From Mucilaginibacter sp. L294 (GTDB lineage Bacteria; Bacteroidota; Bacteroidia; Sphingobacteriales; Sphingobacteriaceae): a stretch of 45,102 bases of DNA. The notes below the pieces were generated by a model that was given only the letters and a program-made list of their open reading frames with translations, did no database searches and had not been told where the DNA came from. Within the stretch, counting starts at the first letter, position 1; each line of letters opens with the position of its first letter. Shown here piece after piece: positions 43,020 through 45,102 of the stretch. The stretch spans positions 1 through 45,102 of the forward strand of contig NZ_LGEK01000035.1 in assembly GCF_001636615.1 (NCBI RefSeq). The letters run 5' to 3'. A program made the position numbers and the translations under genes.

Positions 43020-43906
43020 AATGGAGTGATTTTTCTAAACTGATTAAAATGCGACTTACGCTGTTAGTTGTATTCTCGGCGTCCATTTCATTTATTATTG
43101 CTGTAAAAGCCAACGGAGACAACACTTGGGGCGCGTTATACAGCACAACCATGTGGATAAACTGGTTAAAACTTGTAGTTGGTGGTTTTTTAGTAACATC
43201 CGCAGCCAATTGCTTTAACGAAGTTATTGAGGTTGACCTGGATAAACTAATGAAACGCACTATGGACCGCCCTATGCCTGCCGGCCGTATGACCAACGGG
43301 CAGGGATTAGTTTTAGGATTAGGTATGGGTATGGCAGGTACTTATCTTTTAGGATCTTTAAATATCCTTACCGGTTTATTATCTGTGTTTTCTATTTTAT
43401 TGTATGCCTTTGCTTATACGCCATTAAAACGTAAATCGCCTATTGCGGTATTTGTGGGTGCTATACCCGGGGCATTGCCCGCATTAATAGGTTATGTAGC
43501 AGGGCAGCCGCATGGTCAAATAGATAAAATAGCGCTAATATTATTTGCGATACAGTTTGTTTGGCAGTTTACACACTTCTGGGCTATTGCCTGGGTATTG
43601 GATGATGATTACAAGCTGGCCGGCTTCAGGTTGTTGCCAACCGGTAAACGCGACAGGGCAAGCGCTGTGATAACTTTTGTGGTAACAATAATATTGGTGC
43701 CAGTGAGTTTACTGCCAACATATTACGGTTATGGCGGTTATTATGTAGGCGGTGTATCATTAGTGATGAGCCTTATATTTTTATACCAGGCATTTAACCT
43801 GTTGCGTACGCTCGAAATTAAGTCGGCACGTAAGTTAATGTTTGGCTCTTTTTATTATTTGCCGGTAGTGCAACTAATGTTTTTATTTGATTTTATAGGA
43901 AAATGA
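43016..43906 (+). CDS. ctaB: Protoheme IX farnesyltransferase (heme O synthase)
   Basis: 296 residues of the UbiA prenyltransferase family with about nine membrane segments. It joins farnesyl diphosphate to heme b to give heme O. The Asp-rich loop is seen in NCFNEVIEVDLDKLMKRT followed by MDRPMPAG, and the second motif in the DDDYKLAGFRLLP region. It overlaps ctaA by four bases (ATGA) and coxC1 by four bases, so the three are translationally coupled. Confidence 0.95.
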   Translation: MKWSDFSKLIKMRLTLLVVFSASISFIIAVKANGDNTWGALYSTTMWINWLKLVVGGFLVTSAANCFNEVIEVDLDKLMKRTMDRPMPAGRMTNGQGLVLGLGMGMAGTYLLGSLNILTGLLSVFSILLYAFAYTPLKRKSPIAVFVGAIPGALPALIGYVAGQPHGQIDKIALILFAIQFVWQFTHFWAIAWVLDDDYKLAGFRLLPTGKRDRASAVITFVVTIILVPVSLLPTYYGYGGYYVGGVSLVMSLIFLYQAFNLLRTLEIKSARKLMFGSFYYLPVVQLMFLFDFIGK

Positions 43907-44484
43907 TGGCCAAGATACAGCAAGAAGACAGATTAAACCTGGCACCCAAAAAATTCAACATGTGGATATTCATATTCACATCGTTTATGTTTTTTGCGGC
44001 GTTAACCAGTGGTTTTATCGTATATGTAGGCGGCAGCTCGGCACACGGCATGAATATCAAAATGCCCGATGCCTTTATGTACAGTACCGCTGTAATTATA
44101 TTAAGCAGCTTAACCATGTTTTTGGCATCTCAGGCTGCCAAAAGCTCGCAGTTTGGTAAACAGAGGCTTTACCTTTGGCTAACCATAATTTTAGGTGTTG
44201 CCTTTTTCGGCATCCAGTTGTACGCATGGTCGTACCTGGTGAAAAACGGCGTTTATTTTAGCAATCCAAATGCATCCCAGTCCTTTATATATGTATTCAC
44301 CGGGATGCATTTATTACACATTTTTGCCGGTTTATTGTTGTTGGCAAATACGCTTTGGCGTAGCTACCGCAGCATAGAGCAGGTTAAAAATTTATACAGT
44401 GTACAGATGTCCTCTATTTTTTGGCATTTTGTCGATATTATATGGATTTATCTGTATGTTTTTTTACTTTTGAACCAACAATAA
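43903..44484 (+). CDS. Cytochrome c oxidase subunit III, first paralogue
   Basis: 193 residues with about five membrane segments (NMWIFIFTSFMFFAALTSGFI; FMYSTAVIILSSLTMFLAS; LYLWLTIILGVAFFGIQLYAW; YVFTGMHLLHIFAGLLLLAN; FWHFVDIIWIYLYVFLLL). FTGMHLLHIFAG and the final WHFVDIIWIYLY are the subunit III signature. Shorter than mitochondrial-type subunit III. It overlaps ctaB by four bases and is followed by a second subunit III gene 6 bases later. Confidence 0.93.
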   Translation: MMAKIQQEDRLNLAPKKFNMWIFIFTSFMFFAALTSGFIVYVGGSSAHGMNIKMPDAFMYSTAVIILSSLTMFLASQAAKSSQFGKQRLYLWLTIILGVAFFGIQLYAWSYLVKNGVYFSNPNASQSFIYVFTGMHLLHIFAGLLLLANTLWRSYRSIEQVKNLYSVQMSSIFWHFVDIIWIYLYVFLLLNQQ

Positions 44485-44490
44485 AAACTC

Positions 44491-45083
44491 ATGAGTGTAC
44501 AAGTATCACCTATTGATGAAGTAAAGACAACGCCGTGGTCTGGAGGCAAATCTCCGTTTAATGTAGAGTACGGTAAAATGATGATGTGGTTTTTCCTCCT
44601 TTCGGATGCATTTACCTTTTCATCACTATTAATTGCCTATGGGGCGCTGCGTTTTAGCTCAGGTAGCTGGCCTGCACCCGACTTGGTTTTCCAATCGGTA
44701 CCGGGGTTATATGATAGCGGCAAACCACTTGTATTTGTGGGTTTAATGACCTTTATCCTGATCCTGAGCTCGGTTACGATGGTATTAGCTGTTGAGGCTG
44801 GCCACCGTATGGCGAAGAAAGAAGTAATGTGGTGGATGTTTGCAACCATTATAGGTGGTTTCACATTCCTGGGTTGCCAGGCGTTAGAGTGGAGCCACTT
44901 GCACCACGAAGGTTTTTGGTGGGGGCATATCCCTAACATGGAAGAGCTGAAACACCTGTTTAAAGGCGGCGATGAAGCTACTTATGGTACCTATGCACAA
45001 CAATTTGCAAACTTATTTTTCACCATTACAGGTTTCCACGGTTTCCACGTATTTAGTGGTGTTATCATTAATATCATTATTAC
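44491..45083 (+). CDS. Cytochrome c oxidase subunit III, second paralogue (truncated by contig end)
   Basis: ATG 44491 opens a frame running to the adapter: 197 genuine codons and two bases. MSVQVSPIDEVKTTPWSGG, then the subunit III parts MMMWFFLLSDAFTFSSLLIAYG, LVFVGLMTFILILSSVTMVLA, WWMFATIIGGFTFLGCQALEW and ANLFFTITGFHGFHVFSG. A longer inserted loop (about 145-170) than the first copy. Residues from the adapter (LLYTS) are not real. The C-terminus lies beyond the window. Confidence 0.93.
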
Positions 45084-45102
45084 CTGTCTCTTATACACAT
45101 CT
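45084..45102. other. Tn5 mosaic-end adapter remnant (right contig end)
   Basis: The last 19 bases, CTGTCTCTTATACACATCT, are the exact reverse complement of the first 19. It is library adapter, and it cuts the second coxC gene. Real sequence ends at 45083. Confidence 0.97.

Overview
The window looks like one contig from a chromosome of the phylum Bacteroidota, most likely family Sphingobacteriaceae (Mucilaginibacter/Pedobacter-like; genus not proven). The evidence is protein character (a SecA of about 1100 residues, a DnaG lacking zinc ligands, the alternative complex III gene order), TAnnTTTG-type -7 promoter boxes in front of many genes, little sign of Shine-Dalgarno sequences, and many palindromic intergenic repeats. 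Bases 1-19 and 45084-45102 are the Tn5 mosaic end and its reverse complement, that is, library adapter left on both contig ends. Genomic sequence therefore runs from 20 to 45083.

Layout. 0.1-9.5 kb is mostly housekeeping: purD (-), secA (+), a SPOR-domain protein, an M20 amidohydrolase and a secreted protein (+), prfB with an intact programmed +1 frameshift (-), and a small unknown gene (-). 9.7-16.8 kb holds pgi (+), two tandem RibD/DHFR-like reductases (-) divergent from a GlxA-type AraC regulator, and a 937-residue MG2/TonB-plug-like surface protein (+). 16.9-21.5 kb holds a lipoprotein glutaminyl cyclase, yraN-dnaG and an EamA transporter (all -). 21.7-28.9 kb holds a lipoprotein, asnS, an SRPBCC protein, an esterase, a SirB1-like protein, a methyltransferase, a small secreted protein and an Omp85-type barrel. 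At 29.0-30.0 kb is a deoxyhypusine synthase-like gene, followed by a short decayed copy of its own 3' end.

30.3-45.1 kb is one long co-oriented respiratory cluster: actA-actB-actC-actD-actE-actF (alternative complex III, a quinol:electron-acceptor oxidoreductase unrelated to bc1), then coxB, coxA, ctaA, ctaB, coxC1 and a truncated coxC2. Together these encode quinol oxidation, cytochrome c electron transfer, the aa3-type oxidase and the heme A pathway that supplies it.

I saw no rRNA, tRNA, CRISPR array, insertion sequence or phage gene. The less ordinary signals are the prfB recoding site, a perfect 17-bp hairpin inside the start of the SPOR gene, the deoxyhypusine synthase-like gene and its relic, several families of palindromic repeats (one supplies a stop codon), a repeated CTGTAAAC motif in a divergent promoter region, and an extra heme domain fused to ActA. 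I did not find a convincing new defence or mobile system.
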